Program-made: the position numbers and the translations under genes | The notes under the pieces: model-generated | The model's input: only the letters and a program-made list of their open reading frames with translations | Told to the model about the DNA's origin: nothing | The model's database searches: none | Shown: positions 9,801-20,467 of the stretch, piece by piece | Numbering within the stretch: the first letter of the stretch is position 1 | Layout: each line of letters starts with the position of its first letter | Assembly: GCA_905182195.1 (NCBI GenBank) | Contig: CAJJAW010000008.1 | Location: 62,001-126,000 of the forward strand | From: Alphaproteobacteria bacterium UBA4588 | GTDB lineage: Bacteria; Pseudomonadota; Alphaproteobacteria; Rhodobacterales; Rhodobacteraceae | Length of the DNA stretch: 64,000 bases | Direction: 5' to 3'

Positions 9801-11191
9801 AGGTCGGAAACACCTATCCCCAAGTCTTCTTTAAAGTAACCAATTTCTAATTCTGCGGTACTAGAGTTTTTGAGGTCAGCCACAACAGTATGCAGCCCAG
9901 CCGCTGCCAATTTGTTACCGTCAGAAATTAATAATCTCATATTAGTGGCCGTGGTATCGGATATGTCTATGGAAAACTTATCACCGTTCTTTGGCTCGCC
10001 TTGGACAATTACAGTTAAACCACTTAAATCTAAATTTGAACTGAAGTCTTTGACAGCTTTACCATTGCTGCTTGTGACACCCCAAGTGCCACGCTCACTG
10101 CTAAAAACCATTTCTAATTTAGCATCAGAAAAACCTTTGGGATAACCTTCTATCCTTATAGAACTTGTTCCACTGTTAGCTAAAGACTTTGTAGCTGCTA
10201 CATTTTGCAGGCTAAAGATATCAGTACCCCTGACCCCATTTAGGTCAATACCCATTTTGTGGATCGCATTCATTTCATTCACAAACTTTGTCGCCAAGGA
10301 GTTTACTTCGGTTACAGTAGAGCCAATTAAGGCGTCAGCAGAAACCAACCCAGCCAGTTGTCCAGAAGAAAAATGTATACTGGTGGTGCCACCACTTGTA
10401 TCACTGAGGTATGCCTTAATATTTTGCATATTAGTGTCAAAAGAAATTGTGTTAAACGAATTACCCTCTAAGAGGTTTCCAGCACTGCCTAATTTACCGA
10501 GAGATACGGAGACGCCACCGTTACCATGATAGTCTACCGATATTTCGGAAAACTCACTCAACTCTGATAATAGCTTATCTCTCTGATCTAAAAGTGCATT
10601 TTGGCTACCAGTCTTGTTCGCGTTACCCGTAATTTCATTTAGCACCTTAGAAAGGTTTTTCAGGGTGTTGTTGAACTCACCAGCTGCTAATTCTAGAGTG
10701 CCATGGGCTACTGTTCGCAAATCATTGAGACCGGCATGTAAGCTCGTAATCTCACTTGATACGCCCTTAGCCCCTGACAAAGCTAGCGCCCTTAAGTTCA
10801 CATCCGAGGGATCCTGCGCCAGGTCATTTAAATTATCAAAAAACTCCCCAATACGAGTTCCCACTGTCGCACTCTGCGGTATCAAGACACTTTCGAGGCG
10901 ATTAAGAACCTCAGATTTTGATTTTGAAAATGAAAATGAAGATGATGAGTTCTGTAATTGTAAATCCAAAAATTGGTCAAACGCTCTGGTTATGCCACCC
11001 ATGCGGACACCTAAGCCACTCGAATTAGACAGAGAGAGAACATCAGCACTGGCGGCACTTACTTCTTCAATAGAAGCGTCCCGGCGGGAATACCCCTCCG
11101 TGCCCACGTTAGCAATATTTTGACCGGTCGCAGCAAGGCTACTTTTATAGGCGCTTATGCCGGCCTTCCCGATATCAAATAAGTCGCCCAT
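6813..11191 (-). pseudogene. flgK: Very large flagellar hook-associated protein 1, FlgK (frame-disrupted)
   Basis: The N-terminal part (11191-9587, 534 codons) has the axial-protein signature SSLAATGQNIANVGTEGYSR (residues 18-37) and the FlgK helical region that follows. The remainder continues in four more open pieces (9603-9112, 9085-8552, 8460-7975, 8093-6813). It ends with a FlgK C terminus: EAARLMEQQQAYQALARVLT, then ELLDTLLRSF. Joined, the span is about 1,459 codons, versus roughly 450-650 in typical FlgK. The extra length is thus in the central, surface-exposed domains. Four frame changes of mixed sign are needed. It follows flgJ by 9 bp and precedes flgL. Confidence 0.8.
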
Positions 11192-11200
11192 GCAAATACC

Positions 11201-11521
11201 TTACTTTACAATATCTGTTCGAAGCTGGCGCACGATCACTTCAGTGAGACCAAGGTTCATGGATGAGCCACCAGCTTGGGATAGCTCACTATCAAACATC
11301 TCCTGAAAACTGTCACTTGCCGAAGAGCCCAGGAGGTCGTCACTAAGTTTACTCTGCCTGGCCTGATCTAGGAACATCTTAAGAAAGATTGATTCAAATT
11401 GACTAGCTGCGCCCTCCAAGTCTTTCAGGTTTTTATTTTCAGAGCTGCTAGAACCGCTAATATTATTTTGCGGCATTATTGAATTTAAATTCATTTCTGG
11501 TCTGCTGAAGATATTAGTCAT
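11201..11521 (-). CDS. flgJ: Rod-binding protein FlgJ, short form
   Basis: A 106-residue protein with the FlgJ rod-binding/rod-cap domain: AASQFESIFLKMFLDQARQS (about residues 37-56) and a C-terminal helix SQAGGSSMNLGLTEVIVRQL. The muramidase domain of enterobacterial FlgJ is absent, as is common outside that group, so peptidoglycan must be opened by another enzyme. It is expected to act in the periplasm as a rod-assembly scaffold. It lies 13 bp after flgI and 9 bp before flgK. Confidence 0.88.
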   Translation of the reverse strand: MTNIFSRPEMNLNSIMPQNNISGSSSSENKNLKDLEGAASQFESIFLKMFLDQARQSKLSDDLLGSSASDSFQEMFDSELSQAGGSSMNLGLTEVIVRQLRTDIVK

Positions 11522-11534
11522 CCATCAGGTATCC

Positions 11535-12662
11535 TTAAATTACAATTAGTTCAGCATTGAGGGCGCCTGCCTCCCTTAAGGCTTCCAGTATAGCCACCAA
11601 ATCTGATGAAGTTGCTCCAACAGAGTTGATTGAATCTACAAGGTCACTTAGTGAAACTCCCGATCCAAACAGAAATGCTTGAGCTGTCTCTTCCTCAACA
11701 GTTATTTCCGTATCCGGAGTTACGGCTGCCGGCCCTGCAATTGCATTTGCCCCAGCACCAGCTGCTAGCGCATCCGCCTGGTCCACGTTTAAGTTTTCCT
11801 TAACCTGTACAGAGAGTGAGCCATGTGACACTGCTGCGGCGCTAACCTTAACGTTACCACTGATAATAATAGTTCCCGTCCTCGAATTAATAACAATTCG
11901 TGCGGGTGGAGAGGCTTTTTCAACTTCTAAATTTTCCAACATCGAAACAAATCCGACCTTCTGGTTTGGATCTGCTGGCGCTCTTACGCGGATGCTATTT
12001 TTGTCTAATGGCGTAGCCATACCTTCACCAAAGGACTCATTTATAGCTTGAGAGATATTATAAGCTGTTGAGAAATCACCCTGATGTAAATTCAAAATTA
12101 CATAGTCCGTGTCTAGAAATGCAGTTTGAACAAGTTTCTCAACACTTGCACCACGCGGAATTCGCCCGACCGTTGGAATATTGACAGTTATGGAGGACTT
12201 ATCCGCGCCCTCTACGCCCATCCCACCGACAACGACGTTGCCTTGTGCAATGGCATAAGTTTCACCATCAGCACCGAGGAGAGGAGACATCAAAAGTGTT
12301 CCACCCTTTAACGATTCAGATCCACCGATTGTCGATACTGTGACATCAATAGTCTGCCCAGGCTTTGAAAACGGTGGCAGCTCTGCTGTTATCATTACGG
12401 CCGCCGCATTATCCGCATTGAACCCCTTAATGTCACTTGTTATTCCAAACCTTGCCACCAGAGACTGCATGGACTGCAGTGTGATGCCAGTATTTCCGTC
12501 ACCAGACCCAGCAAGGCCAACTACAATACCATAGCCAACAAGTTGGTTTGATCTGATCCCAGCGAGTGAGGTAATATCTTTAATTCTTTCAGCGTGAACT
12601 GAAGAAACTAAAAATGTGAAAAGCCCACACAATAATAAATATTTACTAAAAATTTTCATCAT
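11535..12662 (-). CDS. flgI: Flagellar P-ring protein FlgI
   Basis: Builds the periplasmic P ring around the rod. The 375-residue precursor has a clear Sec signal peptide ([18 protein letters not shown], cleavage near residue 25). The hallmark mature start follows: [20 protein letters not shown] and [10 protein letters not shown]. Full length and intact, with the characteristic C terminus ([20 protein letters not shown], then [18 protein letters not shown]). P-ring assembly needs the chaperone FlgA, encoded at 28.4 kb. It lies 8 bp downstream of flgH. Confidence 0.96.
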   Translation of the reverse strand: MMKIFSKYLLLCGLFTFLVSSVHAERIKDITSLAGIRSNQLVGYGIVVGLAGSGDGNTGITLQSMQSLVARFGITSDIKGFNADNAAAVMITAELPPFSKPGQTIDVTVSTIGGSESLKGGTLLMSPLLGADGETYAIAQGNVVVGGMGVEGADKSSITVNIPTVGRIPRGASVEKLVQTAFLDTDYVILNLHQGDFSTAYNISQAINESFGEGMATPLDKNSIRVRAPADPNQKVGFVSMLENLEVEKASPPARIVINSRTGTIIISGNVKVSAAAVSHGSLSVQVKENLNVDQADALAAGAGANAIAGPAAVTPDTEITVEEETAQAFLFGSGVSLSDLVDSINSVGATSSDLVAILEALREAGALNAELIVI

Positions 12663-12670
12663 GACATTTC

Positions 12671-13351
12671 TTATAAAGGGTTTATGTTATCGAGAATTTT
12701 ACTGAACAAGCCTTTTTTACTTGATGCCGCTATGTCACCCGCGCCTATGTACTGGATGTTTGCATTTGCAATTCTGTCTGACGACACAGTATTTTTAGCG
12801 TCAATGTCTTGTGGTCTTACAATACCTTGCACTCGAATATACTCGTCCCCATTATTGAGTGTCAGCTTTTTTTGACCCAAAATTTCAAGGTTGCCATTCT
12901 GAAAGACACGCACAACGTGCACTGAAACTTGACCAGTCAAGGAATTAGACTGGGCAGACGTGCCGCTTCCTGCAAATGTATTTGCGCTACTAGCAGCTAA
13001 TCTTGCGGACAATTGTTCTGCCGTGTACCCAAAAGGCTTAATTATGTCTAGAGCCCCCGGCAGCGTCATAGTGCCTTCAGTTGTTCGAGATGTCGCCGCA
13101 TTTTGCGATTTGGTCGCCTGAAAGCTTTCAGAAAATGCTACAGTTATAATATCGCCAACCATTTGGGCTTTGGTTTCCATTGAAAACAAATTGCCCTGCG
13201 ACGCATTGAAAATAGTGCCCGAGTTATTGGTCGTTTCAACAAGCTGCATATCCTGGGGATACATTGGCTCAAACTCGATGCCCCGCCGGTCTTCATTATG
13301 TTGAGAGCAGCTGGCGAGCAAAAGCAAAAATGGGAAGATACCTTTATTCAT
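12671..13351 (-). CDS. flgH: Flagellar L-ring lipoprotein FlgH
   Basis: Outer-membrane L-ring subunit, 226 residues, with a lipoprotein signal ([10 protein letters not shown], lipidated Cys15). Conserved FlgH blocks follow: [24 protein letters not shown] and [20 protein letters not shown] with [11 protein letters not shown]. In conventional FlgH an asparagine-rich TLTVVVNE-type motif is usual; here VAFSES replaces it, a mild divergence. The gene is intact and tightly packed between flgG (8-bp gap) and flgI (8-bp gap). Confidence 0.94.
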   Translation of the reverse strand: MNKGIFPFLLLLASCSQHNEDRRGIEFEPMYPQDMQLVETTNNSGTIFNASQGNLFSMETKAQMVGDIITVAFSESFQATKSQNAATSRTTEGTMTLPGALDIIKPFGYTAEQLSARLAASSANTFAGSGTSAQSNSLTGQVSVHVVRVFQNGNLEILGQKKLTLNNGDEYIRVQGIVRPQDIDAKNTVSSDRIANANIQYIGAGDIAASSKKGLFSKILDNINPL

Positions 13352-13359
13352 GTCTTCAC

Positions 13360-14148
13360 CTATAGGTTACGATTGATGTAACTCATCATTTCATCAACTG
13401 CTGTGATCGATTTTGAACTGACTTCGTACGCCCGCTGCGTTTCAATCATGTCCACAAGTTGTTGCACGACGTTAACATTTGACCCCTCCACAAACCCCTG
13501 GAGGACAGACCCAAATCCACCGGCCAATGGCAAACCCTCTTGAGGCTGGCCACTTTCAGTAGATTCAACTAAAAAGTTTTGCCCGACAGGCATCAAGCCC
13601 CGTGGGTTTCCAAAATTCACCAGTGACACTTGCCCAACTTCTTCTGCGAAGTCATTTCCAGGCACCGTGACACTGACAGTACCATTTGCGGCAATATTTA
13701 TATTTGTTGCATCATCTGGGATTTCAATTTGTGGCTGTACTACGTACCCACTGGTTGTAGTCAGCAATCCATCTGCATTGCGAGAAAATGCACCTGCGCG
13801 CGTGTAACCCACCCTGCCGTCAGGCAATAAGGCTTGAAAAAATCCAGACCCATCAATCGCAAGATCAAGCGAGTTATCCGTGCTGACCAAGCCGCCCTGA
13901 GTGAAAAGTTTTTGGGTACTTACAACTTTTACGCCCGTACCCACTGCAAGTGGAGAAGTTAGGGCTGTGTCGTCAGCCGTCTGCGCGCCAGCTTCTTTTA
14001 CCACTTGGTACATTAAGGTTTCGAAATTTGCGCGGTCACGCTTGAAGCCCGTTGTGTTGACGTTGGCCAAGTTGTTGGCAATGACTTGCATTTTAAACTG
14101 CTGGGCATTCAACCCAGTCTTGGCGACGTGCATTGCGGCTGTTGACAT
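13360..14148 (-). CDS. flgG: Distal rod protein FlgG
   Basis: A 262-residue distal rod protein of standard length. The N terminus carries the FlgG signature NAQQFKMQVIANNLANVNTT at residues 14-33 and GFKRDRANFE just after. The C terminus has GSNVNVVQQLVDMIETQRAYE and the final SVDEMM-like helix ending YINRNL. The gene is intact. A perfect sigma-54 promoter lies 36 bp upstream in the flgF-flgG gap, so flgG-H-I-J-K-L can be transcribed separately from flgB-F. Confidence 0.95.
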   Translation of the reverse strand: MSTAAMHVAKTGLNAQQFKMQVIANNLANVNTTGFKRDRANFETLMYQVVKEAGAQTADDTALTSPLAVGTGVKVVSTQKLFTQGGLVSTDNSLDLAIDGSGFFQALLPDGRVGYTRAGAFSRNADGLLTTTSGYVVQPQIEIPDDATNINIAANGTVSVTVPGNDFAEEVGQVSLVNFGNPRGLMPVGQNFLVESTESGQPQEGLPLAGGFGSVLQGFVEGSNVNVVQQLVDMIETQRAYEVSSKSITAVDEMMSYINRNL

Positions 14149-14183
14149 TTTTTTGACCTTTCAACTAACTATTAGTGTTAGAG

Positions 14184-14199
14184 AGCAAGGATCATGCCA
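14184..14199 (-). promoter_or_regulatory. Sigma-54 promoter upstream of flgG
   Basis: The minus strand reads TGGCAT-GATCC-TTGCT, with the GG/GC pair correctly spaced. It lies between the flgF stop (14208) and the flgG start (14148). Confidence 0.8.
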
Positions 14200-14207
14200 A
14201 AAGATAA

Positions 14208-14964
14208 TTAGTTGGGGAGACTCATCAACTTAGTGCCAGCTTGATCAAGTTCTTCAGCCTTTTTAATCAACTTAACATTAATCTCAAACTGTCGCTGCAT
14301 GTCCATATTAAAAACCATTTCCTCAATGGCATTAACATTGGATCCCTCTAGCACTCCTTGGGCATATTGCCCTGACTGATCTGGAGGGGGGACTGAGCCA
14401 TCTAGTTTTCTAATTCTTCCATCCAAACCCTTAGATAACTCTTCAGGCTGAGCGGATGTAGATGCCAAAAAACCAATACTGGTGAAAGTCACCAGGCAAG
14501 GAGCCAGGCTGTCGCACTAATATTTCACCGTTGTCACTAAATTTTATGGCTGAAAACGGTGGTAAGATAATGGGCTCAAGCTCAGCTGATAGCACGGCAT
14601 TACCCGCGCCATCGACCAGCTTATTTTCAGCGTCAACTCCCAAGTCACCACGCCTAGACAGTGCCTGGTCACCATCTTTCGGCTGAATGAACAGATATGA
14701 TCCGTTTAACATAGCCAAGTCAGTTTGCACCCCGGTGCTCTCAAGTGCACCTATTTCATTAGAGAAAATACGCCCCCCAGTCTCTAGGGGAAATATTCGT
14801 GCAGTAGCCTTGTTCATTGTGGATAGAAAACCCGCGCCGCCCTCATTTGGCAAGTCTCGCCTGAAGCCCGGGACATTTGCGTTGGCCAAGTTATTGGCCA
14901 AGTCAAACTTTAGATCTTTCAGCCCTGTAATAGCACTCAGAGCTGTTTGAACCATTCTATCCAT
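14208..14964 (-). CDS. flgF: Proximal rod protein FlgF (one frameshift)
   Basis: The N-terminal piece 14964-14443 begins MDRMVQTALSAITGLKDL and contains FDLANNLANANVPGFRRDL, the rod signature. The C-terminal piece 14492-14208 contains GVLEGSNVNAIEEMVFNMDM and a final KAEELDQAGTKLMSLPN. Together they make a FlgF of about 251 residues, the usual length. One indel near 14450-14490 separates the two frames. It lies between flgE (29-bp gap) and flgG. It is probably functional in the organism if the indel is a consensus error. Confidence 0.85.
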
Positions 14965-14993
14965 AATGCTTAACCCTTACCTATTATCTATTA

Positions 14994-17900
14994 TTAGTTT
15001 CTAATATTAATAATGGTTTGCGTCATGCTTGTAGTAGTCTCCATAGCTTTTGCTGCGGCCTGATAATTTCTTTGAGCTGTTATCAGATTTACCAACTCCT
15101 CAGTAATATCAACGTTGGAACGCTCCAAGGAACCCGACATAATGTTGCCAAAGCCATCTACTGCAGCCTCACCAAGCTCAGCGGCACCACTCGCAGCGGT
15201 CGCTGAAAATGTGGAGTTACCAATCTGTTTTAGGCCCGCATTATTACTAAAGTTTGCAAGTATAATTTTACCAAGGCTCACGTTTTCACCATTGGAATAA
15301 CCTGCCATGACATTGCCGTAGTTATCAATTTCAAGACCAGTCAAACGGCCAGCACCTTTACCATCCTGCGTGACAGCACTAGCTGTAAACGGTGTCGCAA
15401 ACTGAGTGGCACCAGAAAAATCTACTGTTATGTCAGAATTTGGCAATCCCTCATAAGTCACTTTCGTAATCGGGCTTTCTATTGCACCCGTCTTGCTGAA
15501 GGTAAGCTCTCCATCATCCAAGTACAGAGGATAAAAATCTTTAACAATGTTATTCGCAAAGGCAGTGTATCTGATGTTATTACGCCAGTGGGAGAAACAA
15601 ACAGCGGGCGGTTATTAGCATCCGTAGCTTGCTGAGGCGTCTTGATATCCGTAGTTTTGCCCACGCCCAAGGCGACTTTATCTAATCCAAACCGAACTGC
15701 ACCTTCAATCTTGATTGTCGAGCTGTCGCCCATGGTGCCAGTTGTAAATACTAGATTGTTGTTTACCTTACTGTAAGTCACATCTACGCCACCAATTGGA
15801 GCCCCTGTAACCGGGTGCTGCATTACATTGATGCGCGATTTCAGAGCAGCTGCTAAGGTGATCCCAGTGTAGTTTGACTGAGGTAGTTCGATGTACGCAC
15901 TCACTCCGTCCACAACTACAGTAAACTTATTTTCATTAGCTACGTTGGTAACTGTGAAGGCTTTTTCCATATCAATGAGTGCCTCGGCACCAGTAGCTAC
16001 AGCAGGCTTAGACGCCAGGCCAGTAGCGGCCGTGAAACCCTCCTCTCCTAGAATTGGGTAACCCATAATTTGGTTTGTTCCCTTTCCAAGCTTATGGATT
16101 GTAAGTTCCGCATCATCGGTTGCATCTTTTGCACCCAGTGGAGTTAACTTATATCTACCCAAAGCAATATCGGATTTAGTTTGATTTGTAGGGACACCCA
16201 CGGCACCGTTAGCAGTCAACGCCTCACCAGTTTTTCCACTTGAAAAGTTAAAGACATTATTAACCGTATCAAATTCCACCTGCATGCCGTAGCGCTTGTT
16301 TGCCGGCTGGATATCAACGCCAGAAGCCATAAACGCATCACCAACTACTTTGTCATCTCCGGCTAAGCTAATATCTTTGTTATTTCCAAAGGCTTGAATA
16401 CCTACGCCGTTTGTCGCGCCAGTCGTCAAAACTTTGCTGTAGACAGTAAAACTATCCTTGAGTATGCCAGTGCCCAAACCTAACTGCGCATTGTCAGCGT
16501 CAAAATTTAGTCGCTGCTCAACCTCATCATAGCCAACTTTTATTGCTGGATCGCGATCATCGACCCAATTTGTCGATACAGTATTTACATCAAAGCCCAA
16601 CGTCGACCGAAGTTCACCCGAGGCCATCTTGTTAGCAACACCAGCAAAATCAGCAAAAGCCAAGGCAGATTCTGTGTTAATGGTAGTAGATTGGATTGCA
16701 GTGCGTTTAGCCGAAGCTCCTATTTCTTGAATTACAACTTTGCCTGAGTAGTACGCCTCATTAACCCCTTCGACAGAACCTTCAGTATCCTCAAAGTAAG
16801 CGACGATATGGTCTGATGGTTTACCCAAAACCTGAATTGCCTTCTCGGAGGTCATTGTGGCACCATTGGCGACAGGAAAAGTCTTACCCGTCATATCGTA
16901 GTCGAATGTTATTTCATAATTGCGCCATTGGTGACAACATTAAGAACGGCGTGATCTTTAGTCCCAAAAAAGGTAGTGAAAGCATTAGTCGTTTTACCAG
17001 CCGTGTCGAACTGCATAAACCTTACTGCCTCAGGACGGTAGTTCCATAATCGCTTGTAGCTACCGAAATAAAGGCTTTGCTTAGCAAATGCATGCCAGCC
17101 GCTCTGTATTCCATATGTACCATTAGCTACCACCATCGGCTGCGTTTTCATCATACGCCTTCACAGCGGGCTTGTTAATACCATCACCAGCAATATCGTT
17201 GCTGTAGGCTACATACCGGGTGAGTTGTAACGATGTTGGAGGCACCTACACTAGTACCTGTCTTGTGAGTAACCTTTACAATGTCATTGCCAGTAGGGAT
17301 TGCGGCAACCGGTATTGGACCTGAAACCGCCTTTTTGAACATCTTACCATCAGCGCCCAATGCTGTTATATTGGCTGATTAATCCCTGCTGGAGTTCCCG
17401 CCGCTTGAATATATGCATTCATAGAGTCATTTATGCGCCTCTGCGTGTGGGACAGAAAATTTTCCTGGGTCATGGCCATTCCAGTCCCGTCCGCAGGCAT
17501 ATCATTTACAATGGAGTCTGCAAACAAATCAACTTCTATTGGTATAGTTAACCCTTGGGACAGGCCAGTCCCCTGTGTCTTTTTCATGTCAATAGTAAAT
17601 TTGCTGTCAATATCTTTTGTTAGCTGAATTTTTTTATCGTCACCAAATGCTGTTTGGGTCGCAACTTCCACAGCTGCAGCCAATTGAACACCAGTATAAG
17701 TCCCTGGCGGAATGGAGATTGATACTGGGCCACTAGCATCAATATCTACCAACATAAAATCTTTGCCCCAGAAGGTTGTCGATTTTCCATTGGCACCTTC
17801 AAACTCCCTTGTAGACTTAAATTCCAGCGGATCAGTCGTAATTGTGACTGTTTTTCCATCAGCCAAAAAGGCTGTGAGCGGATTGCCCTTTATGGTAGCA

Positions 17901-18769
17901 GGAGTTGAATCTACGGCAACGCCCAGGTCATCAACCTTGTAAAGTGGAAAACCCTTACCCTCTAAAATGTATGCTGGGTCTTGGGGCACCGTGGTCTGCT
18001 GGCCAAACTTGTCAATAAATAAGGACGCCTCCTTTGGGTCAACAGCGCGCTGAAGTTTTGGGGTAATTTCCACACCATCGACGAGCAGCTTAGTATCATA
18101 TTTAAATGTCGGGTCGAGATCAGTCTGGTTCTGTGTTTTTATGTAAAACACAGTCGCAGATTGAGGAACTCCCGCGGCATCAAAAATAGTGACTGCCGAC
18201 GTCGCAGAGTAGGTAGTGGGGTCATCAGCATCGAAAACATTATCTGCAGGAAGTACTGGTTCCTTGGAATTAAGATTAACTCCCATCGTCAAATTAGTTG
18301 TAGCTGTTGGCTGACCAAATTCTGCTTTCAGCTGCAATCTATTTGCGCCATCTAATGTCTTGTTCGCAACCGCGCCGTCGTCGTCCACTGGGTAGCCCAG
18401 CAAAAACTGGCCGTTGCTATCAACAATAAAGCCAGTGTCATCAACATTGAACGCACCGTTTCTAGTGTACACGGTCTGCGGGGCAGCACCACCTGACTGA
18501 ACTGCAAAGAAGCCCTGACCAGAAACCGCCATGTCGAGAGTATTTGAAGACGTCGTGAGGTTACCTTGGCCAAATTGTTGTGTGATTGACTTTGTCTGTG
18601 TACCAACACCGACCTGCTTGGTTTGCATCGGAGTGGATCCAAAAATATCACCAAAGTCAGCCCGGCTCTTTTTAAAGCCGTTGGACCCGACGTTAGCAAT
18701 GTTGTTCGACGTGGTCGAGATATCCGTTTGTGCGCCCTTGAGGCCGGTAAGTGCTGTGTAAAACGACAT
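14994..18769 (-). pseudogene. flgE: Giant flagellar hook protein FlgE (frame-disrupted)
   Basis: The N-terminal piece 18769-17366 begins MSFYTALTGLKGAQTDISTT and SNNIANVGSNGFKKSRADFG, diagnostic for FlgE. The C-terminal piece 15521-14994 ends with GSLERSNVDITEELVNLITA and QRNYQAAAKAMETT. Between them are open pieces 17154-16909 and 16894-15479, and 17366-17155 is also coding-like in shifted frames. The joined span is about 1,258 codons, about three times an ordinary hook subunit. At least four to five single-base shifts are needed. Its own perfect sigma-54 promoter lies 49 bp upstream. Confidence 0.82.
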
Positions 18770-18817
18770 AAAGTCACTCCTTATAGAAACCTAGTTCAAT
18801 TCATGTTGATAAATTAT

Positions 18818-18833
18818 TGCAATATTTGTGCCA
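18818..18833 (-). promoter_or_regulatory. Sigma-54 promoter of flgE
   Basis: The minus strand reads TGGCAC-AAATA-TTGCA, a full consensus -24/-12 element in the flgD-flgE gap. Confidence 0.85.
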
Positions 18834-18887
18834 TAATTTAGCAGTGTTGTTTATTTAGACTGTGATCAGTGATTTCACTTTTCAAAG

Positions 18888-19574
18888 TTACCTAAAGTTG
18901 ATGGCTGTGCTGACATCCATTTCACCAAAATCTTCCACATCAATTAAGACGTTTTCAGAATTTCCAGAGCCGACGGAAGCCGAAAGCACGCGAGCGAAGA
19001 CGGATGGATTAAGCTGCTTCTGACCTTCTCCAAAATCGATAGTTGCATCAATCTTGATCCGACTATTTGAATTTTGGATTTCCTCGGGGATATCTTTCCA
19101 GGAGAAGCCCACGAGACCGGCCGCTTGAGCGCCTAAGTCCATGACGTTAAGTTCTTCACCAGTGTCCGCGTCACTGATAACAATTTTTGCCATGCTGCTA
19201 GCCTGAGGCAAGTCAAGGACGCCATGCAGCTCCCCCTTCTCATCGGGCCGGGAGATGTTTCCTGGGACCAGGACCGAGTGACCAAGAAGGTTTGCAGCCG
19301 TTGCAATTCGGCCTTGGTCAGACTTATTTACCAGCTTTTCCAAAGATTCATTAACCTCTGAAATTCCTGTAACGGTTGAAAACTGCGCCATTTGAGCAAT
19401 AAAATCACCGTTATCCATAGGCGCGAAGGGATCTTGATTTTGGAGTTGCGTAGTCATCAACTTCAAAAAGTCATTCTGACCGAGAGTATCCGATGCGCCC
19501 TTCTTTATATCCGAGTTTTGGTTTATTCCCAGTTTTTCATAAAGTGCGCTCTGAGCTGAATCTATTGACGACAT
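18888..19574 (-). CDS. flgD: Hook scaffolding (hook-cap) protein FlgD
   Basis: A 228-residue hook cap that promotes FlgE polymerisation. The N-terminal FlgD signature is LGQNDFLKLMTTQLQNQDPF (about residues 33-52) followed by PMDNGDFIAQMAQFSTVTGI. The C-terminal half has the FlgD Ig-like/tudor region (GFSWKDIPEEIQNSNSRIKI). The frame is intact. It starts 12 bp after flgC. Confidence 0.94.
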   Translation of the reverse strand: MSSIDSAQSALYEKLGINQNSDIKKGASDTLGQNDFLKLMTTQLQNQDPFAPMDNGDFIAQMAQFSTVTGISEVNESLEKLVNKSDQGRIATAANLLGHSVLVPGNISRPDEKGELHGVLDLPQASSMAKIVISDADTGEELNVMDLGAQAAGLVGFSWKDIPEEIQNSNSRIKIDATIDFGEGQKQLNPSVFARVLSASVGSGNSENVLIDVEDFGEMDVSTAINFR

Positions 19575-19586
19575 AATATTTTAACC

Positions 19587-20003
19587 TCACTTACCCATAC
19601 TAATTGTACGCATCATCAAGCCACGCAAAGTTGTGACCATTTCCACGTTGTTTTCATATTGCCTAGACGCCTCAAGCATCTCGACTAATTCTTCGTCGAC
19701 GTTGACTGCCGCCGTATAAATAAAACCGTCTTTGTCAGCTTTAGGGTGGCCCGGCTGATAAGATTTTTCCGCAGGCCTATCCACTTCTACGATGTCATCG
19801 ACATCGACCGAGGAGATGCCAGACTTTTGAATATCATCAGCGTAGACCGTCTTAAAAACAGCTTTTATAGCTTTGTACGCTTCAGCATCAGACGAGGCGA
19901 CGGAGCGTGCATTCGCTAAGTTACTGGCGACCGTATTTAGGCGCACCATTTGAGCTGACATGCCACGGGCAGCTATGTCGAAAATATTTTTGATATCAGA
20001 CAA
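19587..20003 (-). CDS. flgC: Proximal rod protein FlgC
   Basis: A 138-residue proximal rod protein with FDIAARGMSAQMVRLNTVAS near the N terminus, a GVSSVDV-like middle and a C-terminal ELVEMLEASRQYENNVEMVTT motif. The start appears to be TTG (20003-20001), 1 bp after the flgB stop. The first ATG would begin only at residue 15, inside the conserved helix. The TTG start therefore implies coupling to flgB translation. Confidence 0.93.
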   Translation of the reverse strand: MSDIKNIFDIAARGMSAQMVRLNTVASNLANARSVASSDAEAYKAIKAVFKTVYADDIQKSGISSVDVDDIVEVDRPAEKSYQPGHPKADKDGFIYTAAVNVDEELVEMLEASRQYENNVEMVTTLRGLMMRTISMGK

Positions 20004-20004
20004 C

Positions 20005-20390
20005 CTACTCTCCCTTAATGGCTGACATTAAGCCACTGAACTTACGATTTAAAAATTCTAGTGAGTCTGATAGCGCATAACATTTTCAGAAAATTGCATT
20101 TGCTCAACGTGGAGTTCGACAGTATTCCCATCCTGAGAAGGATTTACATTCTGCCTAAATTCGGCGCCTTCGTCCCCCGTCCCAGTGTAAAATTTAAAAT
20201 GGCGACTATTAGATGTTGATACTGGGCCAACATCCATTCTTGCCTGCAGTGCTTTAGAAAAATCAATATCCCTAGCCTTGAAATTAGGCGTCGCAGAGTT
20301 CACAATATTGGAAGCTAGAATTTCATTGCGCTTAGCGCGCAAATTTAAAGCGTCCGCATGGGTCTGAATATGATTTGCTATCGATTTCAT
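20005..20390 (-). CDS. flgB: Proximal rod protein FlgB (frameshift near C terminus)
   Basis: The first gene of the flg operon. It has NLRAKRNEILASNIVNSATP and NFKARDIDF (residues 17-45), then VELHVEQMQFSENVMRYQT, all FlgB hallmarks. The uninterrupted frame stops at 20058 after YQTH. One missing base there restores LEFLNRKFSGLMSAIKGE, the normal FlgB C terminus, ending at 20005 next to flgC. Complete length would be about 127 residues. A perfect sigma-54 promoter lies 42 bp upstream. Confidence 0.9.
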
Positions 20391-20431
20391 TTTGACAGGG
20401 TCACTTGCAATGTTTCATTTGGTGTGAATGT

Positions 20432-20447
20432 TGCAAGGACTGTGCCA
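20432..20447 (-). promoter_or_regulatory. Sigma-54 promoter of the flgB operon
   Basis: The minus strand reads TGGCAC-AGTCC-TTGCA, a full consensus, 42 bp before the flgB ATG. Confidence 0.88.
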
Positions 20448-20467
20448 AACACTAATGGAGAAATACC

